Below, in pieces: positions 5,609 through 5,672 of a stretch of 5,672 bases of DNA. How positions within the stretch are numbered: position 1 is the first letter of the stretch; each line of letters starts with the position of its first letter. The stretch covers positions 1 to 5,672 of the forward strand of contig JAEDOJ010000104.1 of the NCBI GenBank assembly GCA_016302015.1, read 5' to 3'. Made by a program: the position numbers and the translations under genes. A model generated the notes under the pieces. That model had not been told where the DNA came from. It was given only the letters and a program-made list of their open reading frames with translations, and did not search any database. Source of the DNA: Oscillospiraceae bacterium. Lineage in GTDB: Bacteria; Bacillota_A; Clostridia; Oscillospirales; Oscillospiraceae.

Positions 5609-5672
5609 GCTGCCTCCCTCTGAGGAGGGAGGTGGCAAAACCGAAGGTTTTGACGGAGGGAGAGACCTGATT
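5609..5672. repeat. Hairpin-rich intergenic repeat element (partial, right edge)
   Basis: The stretch holds two back-to-back hairpins. In the first, CCTCCCTC (5613-5620) pairs with GAGGGAGG (5625-5632) around TGAG; it can be lengthened by four weaker pairs (two of them wobble) to 5609-5636. In the second, AAAACC (5637-5642) pairs with GGTTTT (5646-5651) around GAA. These are followed by GACGGAGGGAG (5652-5662). The style resembles short CTCCCTC/GAGGGAG intergenic repeats that I recall as abundant in Oscillospiraceae genomes. No coding potential is seen. Only one copy lies in the window, so repeat status is inferred from the pattern, and its right end may lie beyond the edge. Confidence 0.55.

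Overview
The window looks like chromosomal DNA from a moderately GC-rich Firmicute of the class Clostridia, probably an Oscillospiraceae/Ruminococcaceae-type gut bacterium. This is inferred from strong GGAGG-type ribosome binding sites, a zinc-ribbon L32, the yceD-rpmF pair, the der-plsY-gpsA order, a lipobox lipoprotein and the style of the hairpin-rich intergenic repeat at the right edge. No mobile-element gene, CRISPR array, rRNA or tRNA was seen. Most of the window is ordinary core-genome content, and I found no convincing new multi-gene system.

Layout. (1) Bases 1-458, minus strand: the 5' part of an RluA-family 23S rRNA pseudouridine synthase that runs off the left edge. (2) Bases 459-604: a compact divergent promoter region. 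One promoter drives the synthase leftward. The other, a perfect-consensus TTGACA-17-TATAAT promoter, drives yceD-rpmF rightward. (3) Bases 605-1334: yceD (DUF177) and rpmF (ribosomal protein L32), closed by an intrinsic terminator at about 1355-1388. (4) Bases 1392-2096: a new promoter and a small lipoprotein gene of unknown function. (5) Bases 2119-5543: der (EngA GTPase), plsY (acyl-phosphate:glycerol-3-phosphate acyltransferase), gpsA (glycerol-3-phosphate dehydrogenase, broken by a one-base frameshift) and a GtrA-family membrane protein. These are tightly packed and very likely one transcript. (6) Bases 5563-5588: an 11-bp-stem terminator that looks bidirectional. (7) Bases 5609-5672: a purine/pyrimidine-asymmetric, multi-hairpin intergenic repeat cut off by the window edge.

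How the genes work together. The left half is about the large ribosomal subunit: an rRNA modification enzyme, YceD (linked to 23S rRNA maturation), L32, and Der (50S assembly GTPase). The right half starts phospholipid synthesis: GpsA makes sn-glycerol-3-phosphate and PlsY acylates it to lysophosphatidic acid. The GtrA-like protein at the end is probably a polyprenyl-linked sugar flippase or accessory protein for envelope glycosylation.

The most notable points are the single-base frameshift that splits an otherwise intact and normally essential gpsA, and the double-hairpin repeat at the right end with mutually exclusive pairings.
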